Of a stretch of DNA of 43,505 bases, positions 7,149 through 17,100 are shown one piece after another; position 1 is the stretch's first letter; every line of letters starts with the position of its first letter. Source of the DNA: a virus; the IMG/VR virus record IMGVR_UViG_3300017917_002269, positions 1-43,505 of that record; one strand, given 5' to 3'. The notes below the pieces were generated by a model that saw only the letters and a list, made by a program, of their open reading frames with translations, made no database searches and was not told the DNA's origin. The position numbers and the translations under genes are program-made.

Positions 7149-8327
7149 TTAGGTTAGACCAAAGCGAGTTTTAAGAGCGTTGTAGTTTTGTTGAACTTCT
7201 TGGGCTGTTAATGTTCTGTTATAGATTTTTACATTTGATATAGAACCACTCCAGTTTGTCCCTGCGCCCCATCCGTAGATATTTCCTCCTATCTTTACAG
7301 TATCGGCTACATTTCTATTTACGGCTGCATTTGATGATGTTTGAGCGGTCTGTAAAACTCCATTTTTGTAAAGGCTGGTTGTTGAGCTTCCGCTGTCCCA
7401 TGTCATAGTAAGATGTTTCCACCCACCATCGAAAAAGTTATTGACATACAAAACAGGACCGTTAGTATGGTTGCCTGTACTATCCCAATAAACATAGGTT
7501 ATTGCAGTGCTAGGGCTTTGGTCGATGCCTTGTCTTATTTGCCACATGTAGTTAGTAGTACCTATAAAAGGGCCTGATGTCGATGAAAGTCCGTTTTTTA
7601 GCCACATTTCAATAGAAACACTACTTCCGGTACCCCATCTTAAATCTAACCCTGTGTTGGCGTAACTACCTATACCGTCAAAATTTAAAACTCTTTCATT
7701 TAAGTAATTATATTGAGGGATAGATCCTGATAAGGAACTGCTCGTTAAAACTGTATTATTACCTGGTCTTGCTAGATTTTGCCAAATTGTTAGGGAGGAT
7801 GTAGTAAACAGAGGAGAGTATGTATTTTGTACAAGTTGCATATCCCATATATCCACTATAGTATTTTCACTCATATTAAAATCCATGAATCTAAATGTAG
7901 CATCATATGTGGTCCTAGTCCCAGTTGCGGAGGCATACCTGTAACTTCCATAATTAATATCAACAACATTAGTTAATGTAGTATCACACCAGTCATTCAT
8001 TTGAAACTGCGACCCGGAAACTATTTGATACTTGTAAGAAAGAGTATACGGTTTACCGTTAGCTAATACATTTAACGGAATATTCAAACGTAAACTTCCA
8101 CCGGTATACGGAGGAATAAAAGTAGAGGATGTAATTCTAAAATACGAATTAGGAATTATAATAGAGGAGGATGTATAGAGTGTTAGATTTTGAGTAGATG
8201 GAGTATAAGTACTGCTTGTATAAAGTAGGTTAACTGTAGGATCTACAGGTAAAGATTGTGGGTTTAAACTATCTAAGTTTAATACTAACCCGTTTGTTAC
8301 TACACTACTCCTTGTTAGAATTGCCAT
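7149..8327 (-). CDS. LamG virion protein with inserted beta domain (array copy 4)
   Basis: 392 aa. The first LamG strand is present ('VVTNGLVLNLDSLNPQSLPV', residues 9-28). The expected continuation is postponed about 150 residues, to 'LTIWQNLARPGNNTVLTSSS', followed by 'NERVLNFDGIGSYANTGLDL', 'SVSIEMWLKNGL', 'TTSLYKNGVLQTAQ', 'ISNVKIYNRTLTAQEVQQNY' and the end QNYNALKTRFGLT. The intervening stretch (about 30-185) is a beta-rich segment with 'RLNIPLNVLANGKPYTLSYK' and 'ENTIVDIWDMQLVQNTYSPL', which looks like a carbohydrate-binding-module type jelly roll; the last phrase resembles the final strand of CBM_4_9-like domains. So a second domain appears to be nested within LamG. Confidence 0.85.
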   Translation of the reverse strand: MAILTRSSVVTNGLVLNLDSLNPQSLPVDPTVNLLYTSSTYTPSTQNLTLYTSSSIIIPNSYFRITSSTFIPPYTGGSLRLNIPLNVLANGKPYTLSYKYQIVSGSQFQMNDWCDTTLTNVVDINYGSYRYASATGTRTTYDATFRFMDFNMSENTIVDIWDMQLVQNTYSPLFTTSSLTIWQNLARPGNNTVLTSSSLSGSIPQYNYLNERVLNFDGIGSYANTGLDLRWGTGSSVSIEMWLKNGLSSTSGPFIGTTNYMWQIRQGIDQSPSTAITYVYWDSTGNHTNGPVLYVNNFFDGGWKHLTMTWDSGSSTTSLYKNGVLQTAQTSSNAAVNRNVADTVKIGGNIYGWGAGTNWSGSISNVKIYNRTLTAQEVQQNYNALKTRFGLT

Positions 8328-8358
8328 ATTATAAACCGAATCTTGTTTTAGTTGCGTT
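8321..8358. repeat. 38-nt exact direct repeat, copy B
   Basis: Identical to 5512-5549. It covers the 3' end of LamG copy 5, the 1-nt spacer and the first codons of LamG copy 4. Confidence 0.85.
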
Positions 8359-9735
8359 ATAGTTTTGCATAACTTCGTTTTGAGTTAATATTCTATTATA
8401 TGCCTTCACAAAGTAATATTCACCGTCTAATGAATTACCGTCATTTTTTCCTATTCTAAACTGTAGATTATTATTATAAAAAGACCCGGTCATTACTCCG
8501 CTATTTAAACTTTCGGGATTAATTAATACTCCGTTTCTATATTCTGATAGTTTAAGACTAGCACTATTAAACGTTAATACTGAATGTATAAAAGTATAGT
8601 ATGGGAATCCACCGCTTAATCCTGAAGGGACAGTAGCATTGTTTGTATTACCACTTCCATTATCAACCGAAATAATAGTTGAAGCATTAGTTGTGTTGCC
8701 GTTTAACATTCTATACTGATACCCAGGTGCGCTTCCAATTCCACCTGTACCGGTTCTTTTTTGATATAAAGTATTTACTGTTCCTGATGCTGTTGCTGTT
8801 AACTTCACCATCACTTCAATACTAAAACTTCCAGTATTAAAGTTCATAGTGTCTATGTTGTTGAATACACAAGTAGAATTGCTTGAACTTGTAAATAAAA
8901 TACATTTTTTACTATTATCATAACCGGTTCCTATTAATGATCCCGATACTATAGGGTTTGTTAAGTCGGTCCAAGTTCTTGTTCTATCTGTTAATAAGTC
9001 GTTTATAGAAGGCTGTGTACCATCACACAAATCTACTCTAGGATCAAAAAACTGAATTTGGCTGGAGGAGTCTGCTGAATAATAATGATATGTGCGGTGG
9101 TTGGTAAAAATACTTCCTGTTTGCCATCTAACATCCCCTCCTGTACTACACCCGTCATTGTTTCTTACTTTCCCTCCTGCGATTGTATAAACACCACTGT
9201 CAGAATGACTTGATGTAGTTGTAGTATTTACAGGATAAACATGCCCTACTACTAAATACCAAATATCCTTTGTAAATGTTCCAATATTAGGACAATCCCA
9301 ATAAGGATTTAATTCTGTAACTCCATTATCTAAACGGACAACTCCGATGTTATTTCCTGCAGAGTTCTTGCCATAAATACCTAAGTAAAAATTTCCAGAA
9401 GTTGTATTTGAGGTTCTTTTTACCCAGACTGAAAATCTATATAGTTGATCTTGATTAATACGTAGATTGTTTGTGTTCCAACCTCCATCGTCGTTATTTA
9501 AACCTTGAGGGAAGGTTGACCACAGTACAGAACTTTTACCAAAAGGATCGGTTCCGTATGCCCGTCTATTTTCATCTGTAGCACCATTTTGGTTAAATAG
9601 ACCTATACTTCCTGATGATACAGTCCATGTATATGGATTTAATATATTCCTATCTCCTATATAGGATTGAGGATTATTAGCATCTACATAAAATACTAAT
9701 CCGTTGGTTGCTATAGGCGGTGTTCCGTAATACAT
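8329..9735 (-). CDS. LamG virion protein with large inserted domain (array copy 5)
   Basis: 468 aa, the longest LamG gene here. It opens with 'IATNGLVFYVDANNPQSYIG' (7-26). The second LamG element 'RTWTDLTNPIVSGSLIGTGY' appears only after about 220 residues. The insert begins 'RNILNPYTWTVSSGSIGLFN' and contains 'YRFSVWVKRTSNTTSGNFYL', a pattern typical of CBM-like jelly-roll domains found beside LamG domains, ending at 'SQIQFFDPRVDLCDG'. The LamG remainder has 'GSFSIEVMVKLT', 'EYRNGVLINPESLN' and 'YYFVKAYNRILTQNEVMQNY', ending QNYNATKTRFGL. It has several cysteines in the insert, unlike its neighbours. Function: probable glycan-binding tail component. Confidence 0.85.
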   Translation of the reverse strand: MYYGTPPIATNGLVFYVDANNPQSYIGDRNILNPYTWTVSSGSIGLFNQNGATDENRRAYGTDPFGKSSVLWSTFPQGLNNDDGGWNTNNLRINQDQLYRFSVWVKRTSNTTSGNFYLGIYGKNSAGNNIGVVRLDNGVTELNPYWDCPNIGTFTKDIWYLVVGHVYPVNTTTTSSHSDSGVYTIAGGKVRNNDGCSTGGDVRWQTGSIFTNHRTYHYYSADSSSQIQFFDPRVDLCDGTQPSINDLLTDRTRTWTDLTNPIVSGSLIGTGYDNSKKCILFTSSSNSTCVFNNIDTMNFNTGSFSIEVMVKLTATASGTVNTLYQKRTGTGGIGSAPGYQYRMLNGNTTNASTIISVDNGSGNTNNATVPSGLSGGFPYYTFIHSVLTFNSASLKLSEYRNGVLINPESLNSGVMTGSFYNNNLQFRIGKNDGNSLDGEYYFVKAYNRILTQNEVMQNYNATKTRFGL

Positions 9736-9739
9736 AACT

Positions 9740-10459
9740 TTATGTTAATCCAAATCTTGTTTTAGTTGCATTATAGTTTTGAGTAATCTCAGCTTGAGAT
9801 AATGCTCTAGTATAATATCTCATTGTACTGATTGATCCGTTCTGTCTTCCTGAAAGGGATGCTCCAAACCCAACATTGTTTCCTGTTGTTAAACTCCACT
9901 GAGTAAAATTTGTAAAGGTTTGAGTATTTCGCAATACACCGTTAATATACACAGATACAGTTCCTGTTGAACTGTATGATAAAACTGTTTGATACCACTG
10001 ATATGGGGTGTATTGAAAGCTAGTTACGTAAGGGAATAAGCCGGCAGATCCTGTAGCGTACATTAACCAAGTATATGTGTCAGTAGCAGTGGTTGTATTT
10101 CTATACAATGCTATTAAACTGTTAGATGTCCCACCCCCAAAATAGAGAGTTGGACTATCAACGTTTTGTACAGCCGTTGGAGGCTTTACCCATAATTCAA
10201 CTGTAGCTTCTTGTCTGTTAAAAAAAGGATCATTACCCGGGTACTGTATTGCTCCAACACTACTGCCTGATACTACTGTTAAAGAATATCCATCAAAGGA
10301 TTGACTGGTTGGTGATATTATTGTTATACTGCCTGTATATGTAGTAGATAAGTTTCTAATTGTGCTTGATCCGCTTGTGTAGGATTGTCTATTAGCCGGA
10401 TCTATATGGATTGATAACCCATTAGTTACTATAGGTGGTGTATTTTTATAAATTGCCAT
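9740..10459 (-). CDS. LamG/concanavalin-like lectin-fold virion protein (array copy 6)
   Basis: 239 aa, one LamG domain: 'IVTNGLSIHIDPANRQSYTS', 'STIRNLSTTYTGSITIIS', 'SFDGYSLTVVSG', 'ATVELWVKPP', 'TVSVYINGVLRNTQTF', 'NGSISTMRYYTRALSQAEIT', ending QNYNATKTRFGLT. The 'VELWVKP' and 'YINGVLR' strands are clear, while the usual 'TLTNGPTF' loop is altered. It is 4 nt from LamG copy 5 and 2 nt from the preceding fibre-like gene, with no octamer, so it should be co-transcribed with both. Confidence 0.87.
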   Translation of the reverse strand: MAIYKNTPPIVTNGLSIHIDPANRQSYTSGSSTIRNLSTTYTGSITIISPTSQSFDGYSLTVVSGSSVGAIQYPGNDPFFNRQEATVELWVKPPTAVQNVDSPTLYFGGGTSNSLIALYRNTTTATDTYTWLMYATGSAGLFPYVTSFQYTPYQWYQTVLSYSSTGTVSVYINGVLRNTQTFTNFTQWSLTTGNNVGFGASLSGRQNGSISTMRYYTRALSQAEITQNYNATKTRFGLT

Positions 10460-10461
10460 GA

Positions 10462-12015
10462 TTATGCAAAACTTGAACTTCTATAACGTAATCCATCCCA
10501 AACAAACAGGAAAGAACCTGACCAGTAAGCTGATCCGGTTTGTGGTGATACTGATTGAGATAAAGGTAAGATAAAGCTTCCACTAACTCTCAAAGTTCCG
10601 TTTATGTTAACCTGTGAACCTGTTTTTTGGAATACTAGGTTTGGAAAGTTATACATGTTAACTGTCCAGTCAGAAGTTGCTTCTATGATCGGTAGGCCGG
10701 AAACATCATTTACCATGTAAATTGATCCGGAAGTTACATCTGTTACTGTTAACTGAGAACCAACAGAACTTGCTCCAAAGTCTGCAATTATATTTGTCCC
10801 TCCGGTTGCAAATACTGAAGAAGTATTAAATGTAGCTGCTACCCTGAATGCTGTCTCGGTTTGAGATGCTGTTGTCTGCCAGAATGTTGGGGTGATGTTT
10901 ACTCCGTATACTTGACCTCCTACTGTGTTTGAAGAAGATATTGATTGTGATATTACATAACCAGATTGAGATGATGCTAATGTAAGTAACGGACCGGAAT
11001 ATGTGTACTGTCCGTTATCTAAAATAGTTAATAAAGTAGACGGTGTTGAGTTTTGAAGTAGGAAGTTTGTAGTCGCAGATGTTGTTCCTGCTCCTATTAT
11101 ATGAGTACGGGCAGAAATAGTTCCTAATGCTGTCCCTATGCCCATATTGCCCGACGTATCTAATCTAGCTCTTGTTGCTGCTCCGGCAGTAAGGTCTAAG
11201 TTATTACTTCCTAACCCGCCTACCATAACTCTACCAGTATCCCAGGTTATTAAACCTTGGTTCATAGCAGCTCCCCATCTAATTTGACCGTCTCCTGTAA
11301 CTCTAAATGAAGTATTAACTTGTAGAGAACTAATAGCTCCTATTCCACCATCAACAATATGTAATGATCCTGTAGGGTTTACAGTTCCTATTCCTATTCT
11401 CCCTGATCCTGATATAAATAAAATACTAGAAGAAACATCTGAATCTATTCTTGTTAGTATTTGAGAAGCTGATCCTGAAATGTATAATGAGCCGGATACT
11501 GCATTAGAAGCATAAACTTGAACTCTGTAACCATTGTCAGGAAGTGTAAAACTATAATTACCAAAAGCTGTATTTCCTGAGGTTGATGCTTTTACTTGCA
11601 TAAAAGTAGCGGATCCTCCTCCTGCAAATGAGATTACGTTACCTGAAAAGCTTAAATTACTTCCGGCAAATACAGCGTTTAAGCTAGCATTTCCAAAAAA
11701 TGCAAAGTTGTTTATATCTACTCCAAAAATATTGTAGTAAGTTCCAGACGTATTTGCTGATTGAAAATAGGTTTGGTTTGGGAATCTTATGGCTGTTCTA
11801 GATACTCCTGTGAATGAACCTGTGTTGTAAGTAGGTTGTATATCTAAAGTAATTAGATTATCACTATTTGCCGAAGCAGACAGTACAGGACCAATAAATA
11901 TAGCTCTAGCTATAGAACCTGTCGCTGTTTGAGTTCCTCCTATAGATAGAGATCCAGTAATGGTCGTATTGTTGAGGGCAATAAGCCCGTTGCGTGCTAT
12001 AAATTCGTTTGGCAT
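10462..12015 (-). CDS. Fibre-like virion protein with GIGT repeats
   Basis: 517 aa. N-terminus 'MPNEFIARNGLIALNNTTIT' then 'GSLSIGGTQTATGS', a common opening for fibre segments that attach to a base. The body has trimeric-fibre style repeats: 'RIGIGTVNPTGSLHI' (about 208-222), 'NMGIGTALGTISARTHIIG', and a diverged copy of the module seen in three other fibres here ('IYMVNDVSGLPIIEATSDWT'). It ends 'AYWSGSFLFVWDGLRYRSSS', a small C-terminal domain typical of environmental phage structural proteins. No enzyme motif. It starts a transcription unit with a 30-nt leader. Likely a side or tail fibre. Confidence 0.82.
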   Translation of the reverse strand: MPNEFIARNGLIALNNTTITGSLSIGGTQTATGSIARAIFIGPVLSASANSDNLITLDIQPTYNTGSFTGVSRTAIRFPNQTYFQSANTSGTYYNIFGVDINNFAFFGNASLNAVFAGSNLSFSGNVISFAGGGSATFMQVKASTSGNTAFGNYSFTLPDNGYRVQVYASNAVSGSLYISGSASQILTRIDSDVSSSILFISGSGRIGIGTVNPTGSLHIVDGGIGAISSLQVNTSFRVTGDGQIRWGAAMNQGLITWDTGRVMVGGLGSNNLDLTAGAATRARLDTSGNMGIGTALGTISARTHIIGAGTTSATTNFLLQNSTPSTLLTILDNGQYTYSGPLLTLASSQSGYVISQSISSSNTVGGQVYGVNITPTFWQTTASQTETAFRVAATFNTSSVFATGGTNIIADFGASSVGSQLTVTDVTSGSIYMVNDVSGLPIIEATSDWTVNMYNFPNLVFQKTGSQVNINGTLRVSGSFILPLSQSVSPQTGSAYWSGSFLFVWDGLRYRSSSFA

Positions 12016-12045
12016 AAGTTTATCCTTTCCCTATCCAGGATCTAT

Positions 12046-12053
12046 TATAAATA
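12046..12053 (-). promoter_or_regulatory. TATTTATA octamer before fibre gene at 12015
   Basis: Preceded by A, 30 nt before the ATG at 12015. The leader holds a purine-rich AGGGAAAGGAT, one of the few Shine-Dalgarno-like stretches in the window, about 8 nt from the start. Confidence 0.6.
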
Positions 12054-12057
12054 TAAA

Positions 12058-12783
12058 CTATAGTCCGAATCTACTTTTATGTGCGTTGTAGTTTTGAAGT
12101 ATCTCAGAAGCTGATAATGCTCGGTTATAAAATTGCACTATTGGAATTTCTCCTTGTAGGAAGGAAGCATCACTTGGTGCTGTTCTCTCGTAGTTGCCGG
12201 CAATTGTCCAAGATTTTATTGGATTATTTAAATTAGGATAGAATGCCGTACTGACAGTACTAACCGGTATTCCGTTGGTATAGAGGATTACTTGAGTACC
12301 GTTATAAACTCCAGTATAGTGTCTAAAAGTAGTTGTAGATAGTAAATTAGAATAATCAGTAGCTGTAGTTCCGGCACTGTTATTTCCTATTTGAAATATA
12401 ATAACTTCTGGCCGTAGTCGTAAAGCATTCCATCCTCCTCCTGTACTATCCCAATCTTGACCTATTAAAACATTACCACTACTAGTTATAGCTCCCTTAA
12501 CCCAGCAAGATATACTAAATGATTGACTGTCTTGTGAGATAGGATTAAAGTTAGCATTTTGTGTTATTCTAACAAAACTACCTGAACCTGTGAAAAAAGT
12601 TAATGTTCCTAAACTCGCAGTACTATATCCAACATTATTAATTAAAGAACCAGAATATCCACTATTTGCTAGATCAGTCCAAACTAAAGATCCTGAAGTA
12701 TATGATGTGGGGTTTGCAGCGTCTACATAGAACACTAATCCATTAGTTACAATAGTACCCGGTCCTCCGTTTAATGTACTCAT
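12058..12783 (-). CDS. LamG/concanavalin-like lectin-fold virion protein (array copy 7)
   Basis: 241 aa, one LamG domain: 'IVTNGLVFYVDAANPTSYTS', 'VWTDLANSGYSGSLINNVGY', 'LTFFTGSGSFVRI', 'QSFSISCWVKGA', 'QVILYTNGIPVSTV', 'IPIVQFYNRALSASEILQNY', ending QNYNAHKSRFGL. The strand that normally reads FDGVDD is 'FFTGSGSF', so this copy is mildly divergent. The first bases overlap the stop of the preceding LamG gene as ATGA. It is the last gene of the unit that begins at 18136. Confidence 0.87.
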   Translation of the reverse strand: MSTLNGGPGTIVTNGLVFYVDAANPTSYTSGSLVWTDLANSGYSGSLINNVGYSTASLGTLTFFTGSGSFVRITQNANFNPISQDSQSFSISCWVKGAITSSGNVLIGQDWDSTGGGWNALRLRPEVIIFQIGNNSAGTTATDYSNLLSTTTFRHYTGVYNGTQVILYTNGIPVSTVSTAFYPNLNNPIKSWTIAGNYERTAPSDASFLQGEIPIVQFYNRALSASEILQNYNAHKSRFGL

Positions 12784-13457
12784 ATTCCGTATCTTGATCT
12801 GTATGCGTTATAGTTTTGGGTTATTTCTACTTGAGAAAGGGCTCTATTATACATTGTTAAATTCCCAACAGCTCCGTTACCGAAATTATCTGCTCTTCCT
12901 AGTTGAAGTGCACTTGTGTCCGTGTTTGTTGGGAAAGTAATTCCTGAGAATGTAGCTCCTAATACTCCGTTTAAGTAGCCTCTTACACTAGTTCCATCGT
13001 AAGTAAAAGTTATATGCTTCCAAGAAGTACTTGTGGCGCTAGTTAAAGTGAAGGTTTGGTTTTGTCTCTTAAAATACATATCTCCATTACTTATAGATGT
13101 ATAAAACATTATATAACCTGTTCCGGCGGGACCAGAATTTCCTTTGTATATAGGTCCTGGGTATGTGTTTACCATTGTTATTGCTCTATGCCATAAACTT
13201 ATAGTAAAATTTCCGTTTAATCTTAAATCTGAGTTATCAGGTATATTCGCATAGTCGTCTACTCCGTCAAATGCAATACTTCCGTAATCAGCAGAACTAA
13301 AAGCAGGTCCGTTAGTTAGTGTGCCTCTACTTGCATTTACGGATAAATCATTCCAAGATGTACCTGTTCCAGGATAAGATTCTCTTTTGGCAGCATCAAG
13401 ATTTAATACTAAACCCTGTGTTACTATATTTCCTAAATACGCTATTCTGCCTGCCAT
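12780..13457 (-). CDS. LamG/concanavalin-like lectin-fold virion protein (array copy 8)
   Basis: 225 aa: 'IVTQGLVLNLDAAKRESYPG', 'SWNDLSVNASRGTLTNGPAF', 'YGSIAFDGVDDYANIPDN', 'NFTISLWHRAI', 'SVRGYLNGVLGATF', 'GNLTMYNRALSQVEITQNYN', ending QNYNAYRSRYGI, the most altered C-terminal signature in the array (Tyr and Ile instead of Phe and Leu). All LamG strands are well preserved. The stop TGA overlaps the next ATG, and only 3 nt separate it from the previous LamG gene. Confidence 0.88.
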   Translation of the reverse strand: MAGRIAYLGNIVTQGLVLNLDAAKRESYPGTGTSWNDLSVNASRGTLTNGPAFSSADYGSIAFDGVDDYANIPDNSDLRLNGNFTISLWHRAITMVNTYPGPIYKGNSGPAGTGYIMFYTSISNGDMYFKRQNQTFTLTSATSTSWKHITFTYDGTSVRGYLNGVLGATFSGITFPTNTDTSALQLGRADNFGNGAVGNLTMYNRALSQVEITQNYNAYRSRYGI

Positions 13458-13460
13458 AGT

Positions 13461-14156
13461 TTATGTTAAACCAAACCTTCCTTTGGTTGCGTTGTAGTTT
13501 TGTAAGACTTCTGAGGCTGAAAGTGCACGGTTGTATAGTGATGTTGTAGCAATATTCCCCGTGAAGGGACTATTGTATAGGTATCCACTTCCGACTGTAA
13601 ATCGATTTCTAGAATCGTATACTAATGTTCTAGATTTAGTTCCAATCAAAGCCCCGTTAGAATATGCTAATTGGGTTGTTCCGTTAAAAGTCATTGTGAA
13701 ATTATACCACCGGTTATTGCTTATTAGATATTGTACGTAATCTTGCCCTGCTCCACTGTTAATAAAAAAATTAACCTGTGGTCCTTGTCCTATATAAGGG
13801 TACGTAAATATCCCGTAGCCATACTGCCATCCAAGAACATCATTCATTCCAGCAATCATTCTAGCTTGACCACCAGCTTCAGCATTTGTAGGGTAGCACC
13901 ATATACTTAGAGTAAGTTGAGTTAATGCTAAATTTGGGTATTCTCCAATATAGCAACTATCATCTACACCATCAAAAACAATTGAACCTCCCGACCCGGT
14001 ATTAAATGTTGGTCCGTTGAGCAGAGATCCGCTCAGTTGGGATCTTGATACATCATTCCAGTTTGTTGATCCAGAAACATACGAATAAGGATTAGCTGCA
14101 TCTAAATACAGTGCTAACCCATCTGTTACTATCTTAGGTGAATATGAAAATGCCAT
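13461..14156 (-). CDS. LamG/concanavalin-like lectin-fold virion protein (array copy 9)
   Basis: 231 aa: 'IVTDGLALYLDAANPYSYVS', 'NWNDVSRSQLSGSLLNGPTF', 'GGSIVFDGVDDSCYIGEYPN', 'LTLSIWCYPTN', 'TQLAYSNGALIGTKSR', 'IATTSLYNRALSASEVLQNY', ending QNYNATKGRFGLT. A full-length, typical copy. It is the first LamG gene after the 1194-aa fibre gene (4-nt gap), so fibre and lectin-like genes are expected on the same message. Confidence 0.88.
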   Translation of the reverse strand: MAFSYSPKIVTDGLALYLDAANPYSYVSGSTNWNDVSRSQLSGSLLNGPTFNTGSGGSIVFDGVDDSCYIGEYPNLALTQLTLSIWCYPTNAEAGGQARMIAGMNDVLGWQYGYGIFTYPYIGQGPQVNFFINSGAGQDYVQYLISNNRWYNFTMTFNGTTQLAYSNGALIGTKSRTLVYDSRNRFTVGSGYLYNSPFTGNIATTSLYNRALSASEVLQNYNATKGRFGLT

Positions 14157-14160
14157 AACT

Positions 14161-17100
14161 TTATATTGATCGTATACCAGCCCTAACTGTCCATCCTGAG
14201 GTACTTGCAGAACCTGTCAGAACCATATTAGAGCCTGAGATTATTAATCCGAAAATGAATCCTGATGTTGATCCAAAATCGGTAGTTGAATTGTCTGTGT
14301 ATGTAGTAGTTGAACCTGACCACATTCCCATAAATTGACCTGCTCTTGCATTAGAGCCGGATCTAATTACGTAATCAACAAATATTCCGTCGTAAGAAGA
14401 AGTTGGTAGACCGTAGATTACTGTTGATCCAGAGTTTGCTGTTACCCGTTGGGTAGTCATTAACATTGGATCTAAGTAACTTCCTAACAGGACAGTATTG
14501 TCTGAGAATACTTCCAGGATTGGTAATCCTGAAATGTTACTTACTGAGAATAATGAACCGGATAATGAATCTGTAATGCTAAATAATTCACCTTGAGAAC
14601 CTTGGATCGACATTACTGTTGATCCTGATTTGTATACTGAGAATGCAGATCCTGTTCCTGCTGAACCTGAAAAGATTGTGTTTCCTACTACGTGTAGGGA
14701 AGCAGAAGGAATTATTCCTATACCGACGTTTCCGTAGAATCTTGATGTTAGATCGTCTGTGATTGTTAAGGAAGAAGAAGCGTTAGCATTTTCTACTCTG
14801 AGTGCTGTGGTTGCCGATGTTGATCCTGCTCCTCTGACTGCTAGTTTTGCTCCTGAATCTGTTGTAGTATTGATTGTTATGTTTCCGGTTGAGTTTACAG
14901 TTAATGCAGGGACAATACTTACCCCGTTGTAGTAACTTAGTGTTGGTCCTGTAAATCCGTAAAAATCGGCTTTAGATGCTCGAGTAGAGACTACAGCAAA
15001 GTTAGCGTTAAATGACGAAGCACTTACTGCCCCGGCTACTGTAAGTAAACTACCTGGTGTTGTAGTTCCAATACCTACGTTACCTATTGAGTTTATTCTA
15101 ACTCTTTCAGCAATACTGTTTGGAGTATTGAGGGGTGCTGTGCTAAATATTAAATCACCTTCTAAACCGCCTCCGGCAGATCCGGAACCTCCTACAGCTG
15201 ATATTCTTGCATAAGTTCCAGGGGCAGTAGGGTCGGTGGTTGAAAACTCTAATGAACTTATCGTGGTCCCTACCCATCCTGTAGTTGCTATATTGGCTGT
15301 GTTTTCTAATTTTAAGGTAGGTGCTGAACCGGAAGAAACTACTAAATTAGCGGTTGGGGTTGTTGTTCCAATACCGACAAAACCGGAAGAACTTATGTTA
15401 ATATGCTGGTTTGTCTGACCTCCTGCCCCTAGTGAAAATAAAGATTGGCTTATTCCTGTTGTTATATAAGTAGTTCCTCCGTTAAATGGTGCTAATATAT
15501 TTACTCCGTAGCTAGTATTGTCCTGTGGTAAGAATCTCCAAATGCCTGTTTCCCCAGCTCCCATTCCTAGTATCCATTCAACTACAGGCCCGTTGACTCT
15601 GTGATATAGGTAATGTTGTTTACCTGCTGATACACTTGAGGAAGCAAATAAAATACCTACCCTATTACTAACTGTATTTACTGAGGTTAGGAGTAATGGG
15701 GACTCTGGGTTTACTGAACCAGATGCATCTACATGCAAACGTCTTTGGGGTGAGTTTGTTCCAATACCAATATTACCTGATCCGCTAACATATAAAATAT
15801 TCGGAGTAGAATTTGAATCTACTTCTAATAATACTGATCCTGATGAACCTGAGATATGAAGAGAGGCTGCGGGGGTTATTGTTCCGATCGCAACCCTACC
15901 TGCTCCGTCTACTATAAATTTTGGAGTAGTTGAGTCTCCTATATGTATTTGATACTGTTTAAATGAATCAGATACACCTCCTTCAAATTTAAATCCAAAC
16001 CTTCCGAAGAAATCTGGTGCTACAGCAACGTTTGTATAAAAATCCCAAACTCCTCTGTTTTGGTTAGCGTTGGCTGAACTAATATCGTATCGGGCAAGTT
16101 GTCCTTGGACTTGGTACTGGTGGTAACTACCGTATACATCTAAGCTATAAGAAGGAGCTGCGGTACCGATTCCTACATATCCGTTATCTAATACAACCAT
16201 TGAAGCAGAAGTGTTTGAGTTTTCTACCCTAAAGGCTGTTGTTGCTGATGTAGTTCCGGTTCCTTTAGCATGTAAACGAGCGGTAGGTGCATTCGTTCCA
16301 ACACCAACACTACCTCCTCCTGTTACAAGCCAAACGTTATCTGATACGTAATGGTTAAGTATAGTTGCACCTCCTGCTGAGTCTAAAGCTAAAGTTGTAG
16401 ATAAGGCATCATCCGTGCTTGCTTTAATGCTTGAATATCCGTTTGATCTACCTACTACTAAAGTATAATAAGATGGGAATGGAGTTATATGCACTTTACC
16501 TGTCGGAGAGACAGTTCCGATACCTACGAAACCATCATCCTTGATAACCATTGAAGCTGAAAGGTTTGAGTTTCGAACTAGAAATGCTGAAGTTGCTGAG
16601 GTTGATCCAGTACCTACTACATGTAAGCGAGCTGTTGGAGTTGTAGTTCCGATACCGACACTACCACTATTAGTAATAACAGTATTATATGAGTTAAGTC
16701 CTCCAAATCTGGAAATACCATCTACGTAAAAATCATTTGTACTACCATTAAAGTAAACAGAACCATTAACCTGTAATTTATATGTAGGTGAAGCAGTTCC
16801 GATACCTACGTTATTACTTGTATTTACAACAATTGTATTATTATTATTATACCCTAAGGATAATGCTCTTGAAGCATAAGATTGTAACGTAAGGTAGTTA
16901 TCATTACCGTTTACCAAACCTGTTCTAACTCCTCCAACTTGGAAAGAGACTGCACCACCACCGGTTAGAGTGTTGTTTATAGTTAATGTTGTTGTACTAC
17001 CTATATTTTCAGGGGTTGTTGTTCCAATACCTACATTACCTGAAGAAGATACAAGTAAATGTGTTGTTGTGCCTGTCTGTAATTGTACTGTATTAGATGC

